From: Myxococcaceae bacterium
Lineage (GTDB): Bacteria > Myxococcota > Myxococcia > Myxococcales > Myxococcaceae
Assembly: GCA_004173515.1 (NCBI GenBank)
Contig: SECN01000316.1
Span: forward strand, 1-37,366
Length of the DNA stretch: 37,366 bases
Direction: 5' to 3'
Both the position numbers and the translations under genes were made by a program. The notes under the pieces are model-generated. The model worked only from the letters and a program-made list of their open reading frames with translations, did not search any database and had not been told where the DNA came from. Positions 1 to 6,691 of this stretch are shown here, one piece after another. The stretch's first letter is position 1; each line of letters opens with the position of its first letter.

Positions 1-148
1 CCAGCGACTGCACCTGCTGGAACTGCTCCAGCAGGCTGACGAAGAAGAACGACGAGAGCGCCGCCATCGCGGTGAACACGGCGTAGGCCCACGGGGTGGT
101 GAAGGCGACGGCCAGCTCCTTGCGGGCGATGGCCAGGGCGGTGCGCAT
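1..148 (-). CDS. ABC-2 type transporter permease, N-terminal part (cut by window edge)
   Basis: The first 49 residues of an integral membrane protein are visible, starting at the ATG whose complement lies at 146-148. The sequence has a short basic-amphipathic start (MRTALAIARKELAVAF) and then a first hydrophobic segment (AYAVFTAMAALSSFFFVSLL). This is the usual opening of ABC-2 family permeases, including the GldF/NosY type, in which a cytoplasmic amphipathic helix precedes TM1. It begins 40 nt downstream of the ATPase gene on the same strand, so the two very likely form an operon encoding one exporter. The substrate cannot be told from the sequence. The rest lies outside the window. The family call rests on the N-terminus plus the neighbour. 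Confidence 0.75.
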   Translation of the reverse strand, partial: MRTALAIARKELAVAFTTPWAYAVFTAMAALSSFFFVSLLEQFQQVQSL

Positions 149-188
149 GCGCGGTGAGTCCTCGAAGGGGGAAGGGGAGTCGCGTGCT

Positions 189-932
189 TCAGGCGGCGGT
201 CAGCTTGATGAAGACTTCTTCCAGCGAGGCGTGCTCCGCCTGGCCGTGGGACTTCGCGAGCGTGTCGATGGCGTCGTGGGCCACCACGCGGCCCTGATGG
301 AGGATGAGCACCGTCTGGCACGTCACGGTGACCTCCGGGAGGATGTGCGTGGACAACAGCACGGTGTGCCTGCCCGCGAGGCCGCGGATCAACGCGCGCA
401 GCTCGGCGCGCTGGGCCGGGTCCAGGCCTTCGGTGGGCTCGTCCAGGATGAGCACCGGCGGCGAGCCGAGCAGCGCCTGCGCGATGCCCACGCGCTGCTG
501 GAAGCCCTTGGACAGATTTTGAATCACGCGGCCCAGCACGTCGCTCACCCCGGTGAGGCCCGCCACGCGCTCCACCTCCGCACGCACCGCGCGGCCGGGC
601 AGCTGCTTGAGCGCCGCGACGAACGTCAGGTAGCCGTGCACCGTCAGCTCCGGATACAGCGGCGGTGTCTCCGGCAGGTACCCGATGCGCCGTTTGACCT
701 CCATGGGGTGCGTGGACACGTCGAAGCCGGCCACCTTCGCGCTGCCCTCGGAAGGGGGCAGGAAGCCGGTGAGGATCTTCATCGTGGTGGACTTGCCCGC
801 GCCGTTGGGCCCGAGGAAGCCGAGGATCTCCCCCTCACCCACGGTGAAGGACAGGTCCTGGATGGCGACGCGGTCGCGGTAGCGCCGGGTGAGGTTGCGC
901 ACCTCGATGATGGGATTCTCGGTGATTGGCAT
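189..932 (-). CDS. ABC transporter ATP-binding protein (ABC-2 exporter type)
   Basis: This is a 247-aa ATPase subunit of an ABC exporter and supplies ATP hydrolysis for the adjacent membrane permease at the inner membrane. All motifs are present and in order: Walker A GPNGAGKST (about residues 41-49), Q-loop region LPETPPLYPEL, signature LSKGFQQR, Walker B VLILDEP, D-loop and H-loop STH. Length and order fit the CcmA/NosF/GldA-type subfamily (about 240-310 aa). The start is ATG at 930-932. The -35 of the divergent lysC promoter overlaps this codon. The permease follows 40 nt downstream. GldA-like relatives are linked to gliding in Bacteroidetes, but the machinery here is different, so no motility role should be inferred from that. 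Confidence 0.94.
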   Translation of the reverse strand: MPITENPIIEVRNLTRRYRDRVAIQDLSFTVGEGEILGFLGPNGAGKSTTMKILTGFLPPSEGSAKVAGFDVSTHPMEVKRRIGYLPETPPLYPELTVHGYLTFVAALKQLPGRAVRAEVERVAGLTGVSDVLGRVIQNLSKGFQQRVGIAQALLGSPPVLILDEPTEGLDPAQRAELRALIRGLAGRHTVLLSTHILPEVTVTCQTVLILHQGRVVAHDAIDTLAKSHGQAEHASLEEVFIKLTAA

Positions 933-954
933 GCGCGGGGGCGGACTTTACACT
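926..954 (+). promoter_or_regulatory. Probable sigma-70 promoter of lysC
   Basis: TTGGCA (926-931), a 17-nt spacer and TACACT (949-954) match a housekeeping promoter in 5/6 and 4/6 positions. The predicted transcript start is near 961, about 14 nt before the lysC ATG. The -35 hexamer covers part of the divergent ABC gene's start codon, so lysC transcription starts within 30 bp of that gene's start. No transcript data were available, so this is inferred from sequence match and placement. Confidence 0.5.
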
Positions 955-974
955 GCCCGGGAAGCGAGGCGTGG

Positions 975-2168
975 ATGCCAATCGTGGTGCAGAAGTACGG
1001 CGGCTCATCGGTCGCCGACGCGGAGAAGCTTGGCAAAGTCGCCCGTCGCGTGAAGGAGAAGCGGGACGCGGGCTACCAGGTGGTGGTGGTGGTCAGCGCC
1101 ATGGGGGACACCACGGACGACCTGCTGGCGCTCGCCAAGGGCGTGTCGGCGGACCCGCCCCGGCGCGAGCTGGACATGCTGCTCACCTGTGGGGAGCGCA
1201 TCTCCATGGCGCTGTTGTCCATGGCGCTCCAGGAGCAGGGCGTGCCGGCCATCAGCTTCACCGGCAGCCAGAGCGGCATCATCACCAACGACGCGCACGC
1301 GCAGGCGCGCATCGTGGAGGTGCGCCCCTACCGCATCCAGGACGAGCTGGCCAACGGCAAGGTCGTCATCGTCGCGGGCTACCAGGGCGTCTCCTACAAG
1401 AAGGAGGTCACGACGCTGGGGCGCGGAGGCTCGGACACCACCGCGGTCGCGCTGGCGGCGGCGCTGGAGGCGGAGGCGTGTGAAATCTACTCGGACGTGG
1501 ACGGCGTCTTCAGCGCGGATCCCCGCGTGGTGCCGGATGCCCGCAAGCTGGAGTCCCTGAGCTACGACGAGATGCAGGAGCTGGCGAGCGCCGGCGCCAA
1601 GGTGCTCAACGCCCAGGCGGTGGAGTGGGCCAAGGCGCGCGGCATCACCATCCTCGCGCGCACCGCGCACGGCCAGGGCTCCGGCACCGCCGTGCAGGAG
1701 CTGGCCGTGCCTGGCGACAGCCGCGTCAAGGGCGTGACGGCCGACGCGGAGATGGCCGTGCTCGTCGCCCACGCGGGCGTGCCCCTCCAGGAGCTGCTGG
1801 AGTTCCTGGACGCCAGAGCCGTGCGCGGCCGCACGCTCGCGCATGACGGGCTGCCGGGCTCACCGGGGCGCACGTTCCTGGCCATTCCGCTCGCGGATGT
1901 GCACGGCCCGGAGGCGCTCCAGCGCGAACTGTCCACGCGCTTCGGGACGGCGGTGGAGTGGCGCGACGGGTGGGGCACCGTCACCTGCGTGGGCGTCGGG
2001 CTCAACGCGGACTGGGTCCCGCTGCGAAAGGCCTTGTCGGCGGCCGAGGGCCTGTCCGCCCGGGTGCATGCCGTGAATACCTCACCGCTCCAGGTGACGC
2101 TGCTGGTCGACAAGGCCCACCTCAAACCGCTGACGGCCCGCCTGCACCGGGAACTGCTGGGTAGCTGA
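975..2168 (+). CDS. lysC: Aspartate kinase
   Basis: This 397-aa cytosolic enzyme phosphorylates L-aspartate, the first step to lysine, threonine, methionine and diaminopimelate. Visible motifs are KYGGSSVAD at the N-terminus, the GERIS segment, GRGGSDTTAVALA (catalytic/ATP region) and SDVDGVFSADPRVV. The C-terminal third should hold two ACT regulatory domains. The second is recognisable (GTVTCVGVGLN, then VNTSPLQVTLLVD), while the first is divergent. The widely conserved STSEIKIS-like effector segment reads NTSPLQVT here, so feedback control may differ. I chose the ATG at 975 because family similarity begins exactly at MPIVVQKYGG. The gene is monocistronic by spacing, with a promoter immediately upstream and a hairpin after the stop. 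Confidence 0.95.
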   Translation: MPIVVQKYGGSSVADAEKLGKVARRVKEKRDAGYQVVVVVSAMGDTTDDLLALAKGVSADPPRRELDMLLTCGERISMALLSMALQEQGVPAISFTGSQSGIITNDAHAQARIVEVRPYRIQDELANGKVVIVAGYQGVSYKKEVTTLGRGGSDTTAVALAAALEAEACEIYSDVDGVFSADPRVVPDARKLESLSYDEMQELASAGAKVLNAQAVEWAKARGITILARTAHGQGSGTAVQELAVPGDSRVKGVTADAEMAVLVAHAGVPLQELLEFLDARAVRGRTLAHDGLPGSPGRTFLAIPLADVHGPEALQRELSTRFGTAVEWRDGWGTVTCVGVGLNADWVPLRKALSAAEGLSARVHAVNTSPLQVTLLVDKAHLKPLTARLHRELLGS

Positions 2169-2170
2169 CA

Positions 2171-2186
2171 TCGCCCGCGGGGGCGA
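2171..2186 (+). terminator. Short hairpin after lysC
   Basis: TCGCCC (2171-2176) pairs with GGGCGA (2181-2186) around a GCGG tetraloop, 2 nt after the lysC stop. No T-run follows, so it is only a weak terminator candidate. Confidence 0.35.
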
Positions 2187-2209
2187 AACTCCGTTGATCC
2201 AGCGACTTG

Positions 2210-2271
2210 CACGGCCCCGGGTGGACAGGCCAGGGTGGAATGTCGAACTTCCGTACCCAACCGGGGCCGTG
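2210..2271. repeat. 11-bp inverted repeat with 40-nt spacer upstream of the NHL lipoprotein gene
   Basis: CACGGCCCCGG (2210-2220) is repeated inverted as CCGGGGCCGTG (2261-2271). The pair sits in the 168-nt gap between lysC and the lipoprotein gene, 66 nt before the chosen start codon. It could be a regulator site or an mRNA long-range stem. No clear -35/-10 pair was found beside it. Confidence 0.4.
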
Positions 2272-2336
2272 TGCTTCCCTCCCTGGAGTCGATGCCTACC
2301 CTCCGCTCCTGGACACCCAGGGGTGGAGGGTCGGGC

Positions 2337-4925
2337 ATGGGACAGCGGCATCGCTGGATGGGGCTGGGGGTGGTGTTGGCGCTCCTGGTGACGGGCGCCA
2401 CGGGGTGCAAGGACGCGGGTCCTGCTCCAGGCACGCCGCCCCCTGGTGATCGCCACGACGAGCCGCCCCTCAACACCGACGACGGCGGCGTGACGTCTTC
2501 CGCGGACGGCGGCGTCATCGTGCCCGAGTACGACGCGGGCATCCCGGACGACGAGCCGGACGCGGGCACCCTGCCGGATGGAGGCTCCACGCTGCCTTCG
2601 CGCGACGCGGACGCGGTGCACCAGGAGAACCAGAAGAAGGGCACCTCCAACTGGCGCATCACCAAGAACGCCAACCAGCGCGAAATCGAGGGCTATCCCC
2701 TCCAGGCCACCGTGACGCAGGGCGAGTCGCTGCGCGTGGCGGTGTCGCTGTCCGAGGCGAAGAGCTTCACGTGGTTCGTCTACCGCCTGGGCTACTACGG
2801 TGGCGTGGGCGCGCGCGAGCTGGCGCGAGGTGGCCCCGTGAAGGGCACGCGCCAGGCGGAGTGCCCGGCGGATCCGACGACGGGCGTCATCGCGTGCGCG
2901 TGGTCTCCCACGCTGGACATCCCCGTCCAGAAGGACTGGGTGCGCGGCGTGTACGTGGTGAAGCTCGTGCGCGAGGACCAACCCTCGCGCTACGTGCCCT
3001 TCTTCGTGCGGGACGCCAACCCGCGCTCCGAGGTGGCCGTGCTCATCCCCACCGCCAACTGGGCGGCCTACAACACCTGGGGCGGCACCAGCCTCTATGA
3101 CGACCAGAAGGGGGTGATGAAGGCGCACGGCGTCGCCCGCGCCTTCCAGTCCTCGTACGACCGGCCCTACTACCGGGGCCAGGGCTCCGGGCACCTGATG
3201 CTGGACGACCTGAGCCTCGTGATGTGGCTGGAGTCGCAGGACCTGGATGTGGGCTACTTCACCGACGAGGACCTGGACTCGAGCTACGACTTCCTGCGCG
3301 GCGCGAAGGTGTTCGTGATGTCCGGGCACGACGAGTACTGGTCCTCGAAGCAGCGGGATTACGCGGACCGCGCGCTGGCGGATGGCCGGTCCCTGCTGAA
3401 CCTGGGCGCGAACAACGCGTACTGGCAGGTGCGCTTCGAGCCCTCGGCGGACGGTCGCGAGCGCCGCATCGTCACCTGCTACAAGGGCCACGCGGAGGAT
3501 CCGTACAAGGACCAGCGCAGGACGGTGAAGTTCCGCGACCTGCCCGCGCCCCGTCCGGAGAACGCGCTGCTGGGCGTGCAGTTCGCGGCGCGCTGGCACC
3601 AGTGGCCCTTCCCGACGGTCATCACCGCGCCGGACCACTGGGCCTTCGCGGGCACGGGGCTCAAGGCGGGCGACACGCTGTGGATGGCCAACGGCTACGA
3701 AGTGGATCAACTGGTGGACAACGGCCGTCAGCCGGCCGGCGTGGAAGTGCTCGCCGAGTCCCCCTCGCTGTCGCTCCAGGGCGGCTTCGGCTTCGCGCAC
3801 ATGGTGGTGCGCAAGCAGGGCGACGCGTACGTGTTCTCCTCGGGCGGCATCGACTTCGTGCAGAAGCTGGCCGGGGTGGGGGACCGCGTGGCGGATCCGC
3901 GCGCGGGCCGCATCGTGGCCAACGTGCTCTACAAGGCGCTGGGCCGGAAGGTGCCGGACGACCTGGTGAAGTTCCAGCCGCCCGCGGCGCCCCAGGCCGT
4001 GGGCCCGTTCGCGCAGGCCGTGCACACGGTGGCGGGCGAGCCCGGCAAGCGCTGCCACTCGGACGGCAAGGTGGCGTCCAACGAGCTGGGCGCGCCGCTC
4101 GCGGTCGCGGTGCTGCCGGACGGCGGGTGGGCGGTGGCGGACTCGCTGGGCAACAGCGTCAAGCGCGTGTCGGCGGACGGGAAGATCCGCACGGTGCTCA
4201 CCGGCCTCTTCGGCCCCATGGGCATCGCCGCGGACGCGCAGGGCAACATCTACGTGTCGGACACGGAGAACGCGCTCATCCGCCGCATCCCCGTGGAGGG
4301 CAAGGCGGAGGTGTTCGCGGGCACCGGGCCCGGCTATCAGGATGGCCTCGCGCTGGCGTCGGCCTTCAACCAACCCGCGGGCCTGTCCTTCACGCCGGAT
4401 GGGACGGGGCTGCTCGTCGCGGACCTGAACAACGGCGTCATCCGCCGCATCGACATGGTGCTGCCGGGCAACCCGGTGACGACGCTGCAGGGGGATTGGA
4501 TCTACCGGCCCTCCGCGGCGGTGCAGACGGCGGACGGCACGACGTACGTGGTGGAGAGCGGCATGGCGCGGGTGCTGCGCGTGCGCAACGGCGTCACCTC
4601 CGTGGTGGCGGGCTCGACGCCCGGCTTCCGCGACGGAGACCCGTCGGACGGGCAGCTCCTGCCGTACCTGGGGCTGGCGCTCCTGCCGGACGGCTCGCTC
4701 GCGGTCTCCGACCCCGGCAACTACCGCGTGCGCCGCCTCGTGTTCAACGCGGCGGGAGAGCCGCAGAAGCTGACCACGCTCGCGGGCAGTGGCCGCTACG
4801 GCCACGCGGATGGTTCGGGCAAGGAGGCCCAGCTGGTGCTGCCGGCGGGGCTCGCGGTGGGCCCGGACGGCACCCTGTACGTGGCGGACGCGGGCAACTC
4901 GCTGGTGCGCGCCATCACGCCTTGA
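2337..4925 (+). CDS. Lipoprotein with N,N-dimethylformamidase beta-subunit-like domain and NHL repeats
   Basis: This is an 862-aa exported lipoprotein. Residues 1-24 form a signal peptide ending in ATG-Cys24. A linker rich in Asp-Gly-Gly follows (about 30-100), typical of myxobacterial surface lipoproteins. Residues about 105-538 resemble the large-subunit fold of N,N-dimethylformamidase, with RLGYYGG near residue 150 and GHDEYWS near 330. Residues about 561-862 hold NHL-type repeats with signatures such as VSDTENALIRRI, VADLNNGVIRRID, VSDPGNYRVRRL and VADAGNSLVRAI, which should form a beta-propeller. I chose ATG 2337 because a GGAGGG ribosome site lies just upstream and the signal peptide begins there; ATGs at 2235 and 2292 would add a non-signal extension. 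Amidase activity is not established, and a carbohydrate- or peptide-binding surface role is equally possible. It is convergent with the next gene at only 20 bp. Confidence 0.85.
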   Translation: MGQRHRWMGLGVVLALLVTGATGCKDAGPAPGTPPPGDRHDEPPLNTDDGGVTSSADGGVIVPEYDAGIPDDEPDAGTLPDGGSTLPSRDADAVHQENQKKGTSNWRITKNANQREIEGYPLQATVTQGESLRVAVSLSEAKSFTWFVYRLGYYGGVGARELARGGPVKGTRQAECPADPTTGVIACAWSPTLDIPVQKDWVRGVYVVKLVREDQPSRYVPFFVRDANPRSEVAVLIPTANWAAYNTWGGTSLYDDQKGVMKAHGVARAFQSSYDRPYYRGQGSGHLMLDDLSLVMWLESQDLDVGYFTDEDLDSSYDFLRGAKVFVMSGHDEYWSSKQRDYADRALADGRSLLNLGANNAYWQVRFEPSADGRERRIVTCYKGHAEDPYKDQRRTVKFRDLPAPRPENALLGVQFAARWHQWPFPTVITAPDHWAFAGTGLKAGDTLWMANGYEVDQLVDNGRQPAGVEVLAESPSLSLQGGFGFAHMVVRKQGDAYVFSSGGIDFVQKLAGVGDRVADPRAGRIVANVLYKALGRKVPDDLVKFQPPAAPQAVGPFAQAVHTVAGEPGKRCHSDGKVASNELGAPLAVAVLPDGGWAVADSLGNSVKRVSADGKIRTVLTGLFGPMGIAADAQGNIYVSDTENALIRRIPVEGKAEVFAGTGPGYQDGLALASAFNQPAGLSFTPDGTGLLVADLNNGVIRRIDMVLPGNPVTTLQGDWIYRPSAAVQTADGTTYVVESGMARVLRVRNGVTSVVAGSTPGFRDGDPSDGQLLPYLGLALLPDGSLAVSDPGNYRVRRLVFNAAGEPQKLTTLAGSGRYGHADGSGKEAQLVLPAGLAVGPDGTLYVADAGNSLVRAITP

Positions 4926-4945
4926 GAGGGCGGACGCAGCGCTGA

Positions 4946-5640
4946 TCAGCGCCCGGGGTTGCGCATGCCACCCATGGGGGGAGGCGCGTCCATCTCCTGC
5001 CGCGTGCGCCGCCGGTCCGGGGTGTCGCGCGGCAGCTCCACGAAGCTGCACATCTCGCACAGCCGGCTGTAGATGCGCTCACCCACGCGCTCGCGCAGCA
5101 GCTCCGCGTCCTTCATCGCCGTGCGCGCGTCGTCGGTGGCAGGGAGATCTCCACGTACCGCGAGCGCACGCCCATCTCCAGCACCAGGTGTCCGAGCGTC
5201 GCCGCCAGCAGGTGCGTCTTGCCCGTGCCCACCGGGCCGCTGAGCACGTAGCCCTTGTTCTTCGCCGTATCGCCCTTCACGTACTGGTGGGCGAAGTGCA
5301 TCGCCACGCCCCGGCCCCGGTCCTGGGCTTCGTTGAAGGCGCGGTAGTTGTCGAACGACGCGTGCGCCATCACCCCCGGCATCTGCACGTCGTTGAAGAG
5401 CGCCACCCGCTTGCGCCGCAGCGTGCACATGCACGGCTGGAGCACTTCGTAGGTGCGCGCGCCCACCTTCTTGCTGAAGGTGCCTTCCTTCTCCACCAGG
5501 ATGTGCCCGCGTCCCCCACATACCGGGCACGCCTCCGAGCACGGACATACCCGCGCCGACGCGAGATCCCCGCGCCGCTCGATGAGGTACGTCCGCCCTC
5601 CGCACTCCCCGCACGCCTCGCCGTTCGCCTTGGCCGCCAT
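4946..5640 (-). pseudogene. DnaC/IstB-like AAA+ ATP-binding protein with zinc-binding N-terminus, internally deleted and frameshifted
   Basis: The N-terminal part has four Cys pairs (C10/C13, C32/C34, C38/C41, C70/C72) that suggest a zinc-binding domain. An AAA+ start follows with Walker A GPVGTGKTH (residues 135-143) and ends at VEISL (about residue 166). The frame then shifts near 5135-5140 and resumes with a conserved-looking tail (LLRERVGERIYSRLCEMC, ending at 4946). DnaC-like proteins carry Walker B (hydrophobic-IDE), sensor 1 and the arginine finger between these two parts, and all are absent. Roughly 70-90 residues therefore appear to be missing, and the lost length must be 1 modulo 3. 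If read straight through, translation stops at 5113 after 175 aa. An intact version would be a helicase-loader-like or IstB-like ATPase. It follows the 216-aa gene by 81 nt on the same strand. Confidence 0.8.
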
Positions 5641-5721
5641 CAGGGACCAGCCATAACACCGTCGGCCGTGGCCGTCAGTACGCTGATGGTCCGTTCAGGC
5701 GTGCGAAGGTGACCCAACCCT

Positions 5722-6372
5722 TCACGTCTCCTTCATGTCCAGCCGCCGGCGCACCGCCGCCTGCAGCCGGAACCTGCGCGACACCCGTCGCGCCCGGGCC
5801 GTCATGAGCTGCTGCTCGCCCGTCCGGGCCTCGCGCCACACCGTGCGCCGCTCCGGGAAGGGCAGGGCGCGCAGCAGCACCAGCAGCGCCCAGGCCTCCT
5901 GCTGATCCATCGCCGAGGGCTCCCGGGGCACGAACGCGAGCACCGTGTCCAGCAGCCGGTGCACCCGGGGCGCCAGGGCGGCTTCGCGCTCCGTCAGGGC
6001 GCGCAGCGCCGTGCACAGCCGCGCATGGCGCACCTCTTCCCAGGAGCGGGCCGGCTTCTTCTTCACCTCTGGCGCGGCCTCCTCGCCCTGGCCCGCGGAC
6101 AGGTCGCGGTACTTGCGGATCTCCGTCTCCACCTGGCGCCGGCACGCGCGCAGCGACCGCAGCACCGGCTCCCCGGGCCGCGCATCCCACAGCGCCTTTT
6201 CCGCTGATCGCGAGATGCCCCGCGCGACGACCTCGAAGGGCACCCCCTCCTGCGCCCACGCCGTGACGAGTTGGGTATCCAACGCGGACAGCATCAACCC
6301 CGAGCCACGCACCGCGAGGTAGTAGTCCTGCACCAGCTCTTCAAAGCTGGCACTCTCCGGCAGAAGGCTCAT
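5722..6372 (-). CDS. Hypothetical helical protein upstream of a DnaC-like gene
   Basis: This 216-aa protein has no signal peptide or membrane segment. Residues 10-60 (LVQDYYLAVRGSGLMLSALDTQLVTAWAQEG and following) look like a compact helical domain ending in VVARGISRSAEK. That pattern reminds me of uncharacterised proteins encoded next to DnaC-like ATPases, but I cannot name the family. The middle is charged (EVKKKPARSWEEVRHARL) and the C-terminus is very basic (TARARRVSRRFRLQAAVRRRLDMKET), which suggests nucleic-acid contact. The start is ATG 6370-6372 with GGAG about 14 nt upstream. It is divergent from the glt cluster and co-directional with the DnaC-like gene, so the two probably form an operon. 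A DnaD-like or primosome-partner role is a guess. Confidence 0.7.
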   Translation of the reverse strand: MSLLPESASFEELVQDYYLAVRGSGLMLSALDTQLVTAWAQEGVPFEVVARGISRSAEKALWDARPGEPVLRSLRACRRQVETEIRKYRDLSAGQGEEAAPEVKKKPARSWEEVRHARLCTALRALTEREAALAPRVHRLLDTVLAFVPREPSAMDQQEAWALLVLLRALPFPERRTVWREARTGEQQLMTARARRVSRRFRLQAAVRRRLDMKET

Positions 6373-6553
6373 GATCCGCGAACGGCTCCAGGCAGGGCGG
6401 CCAGTCTTGCGACCGTCCGCTTCCCATACTCCCTGGATCCCTCATCGCAACCTTCCGGCCCCTGTTCAACACCTGTCTGGCCGCCCTCCGAGCACAACGA
6501 AATTGAAGTTTTCTCGCCTGCTATCCAACGGACCAGACGTCCGTCCGTCCAAG

Positions 6554-6583
6554 TTGACCCGCCTTGCGGAAACCGCGCATAGT
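6554..6583 (+). promoter_or_regulatory. Candidate promoter of the glt cluster, in the 319-bp gap before gltD
   Basis: The gap 6373-6691 between the divergent 216-aa gene and gltD is relatively AT-rich around 6500-6530. It contains TTGACC (6554-6559), an 18-nt spacer and CATAGT (6578-6583), matching sigma-70 elements at 5/6 and 4/6. Transcription would start near 6590 and leave a leader of about 100 nt. The leader holds a 15-nt tandem duplication (6619-6648) and an in-frame upstream ATG (6596). Nothing else coding was seen in the gap. Confidence 0.4.
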
Positions 6584-6618
6584 ACGGGTCCCCTCATGGA
6601 AATTCCCGAAGATTCCCG

Positions 6619-6648
6619 GACACTTGCCAAGCAGACACTTGCCAAGCA
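6619..6648 (+). repeat. Two tandem copies of a 15-nt unit in the gltD leader
   Basis: GACACTTGCCAAGCA occurs twice without interruption (6619-6633 and 6634-6648), 44 nt before the gltD ATG. If the in-frame ATG at 6596 were used, it would encode a repeated TLAKQ peptide ahead of the signal sequence. Confidence 0.85.
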
Positions 6649-6691
6649 GGCAGGCCATCGGGAACGCCGGTCCCTCGCTCCTAGGAAGACC

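Noticed and set aside
96..974. N-terminal extension of aspartate kinase back to 96
   Set aside because: The extra residues are antisense to the ABC ATPase, and family similarity begins exactly at ATG 975.
2082..5060. A 992-codon minus-strand frame opposite the NHL lipoprotein
   Set aside because: Same composition artefact; the plus-strand protein has a signal peptide, recognisable domains and a ribosome site.
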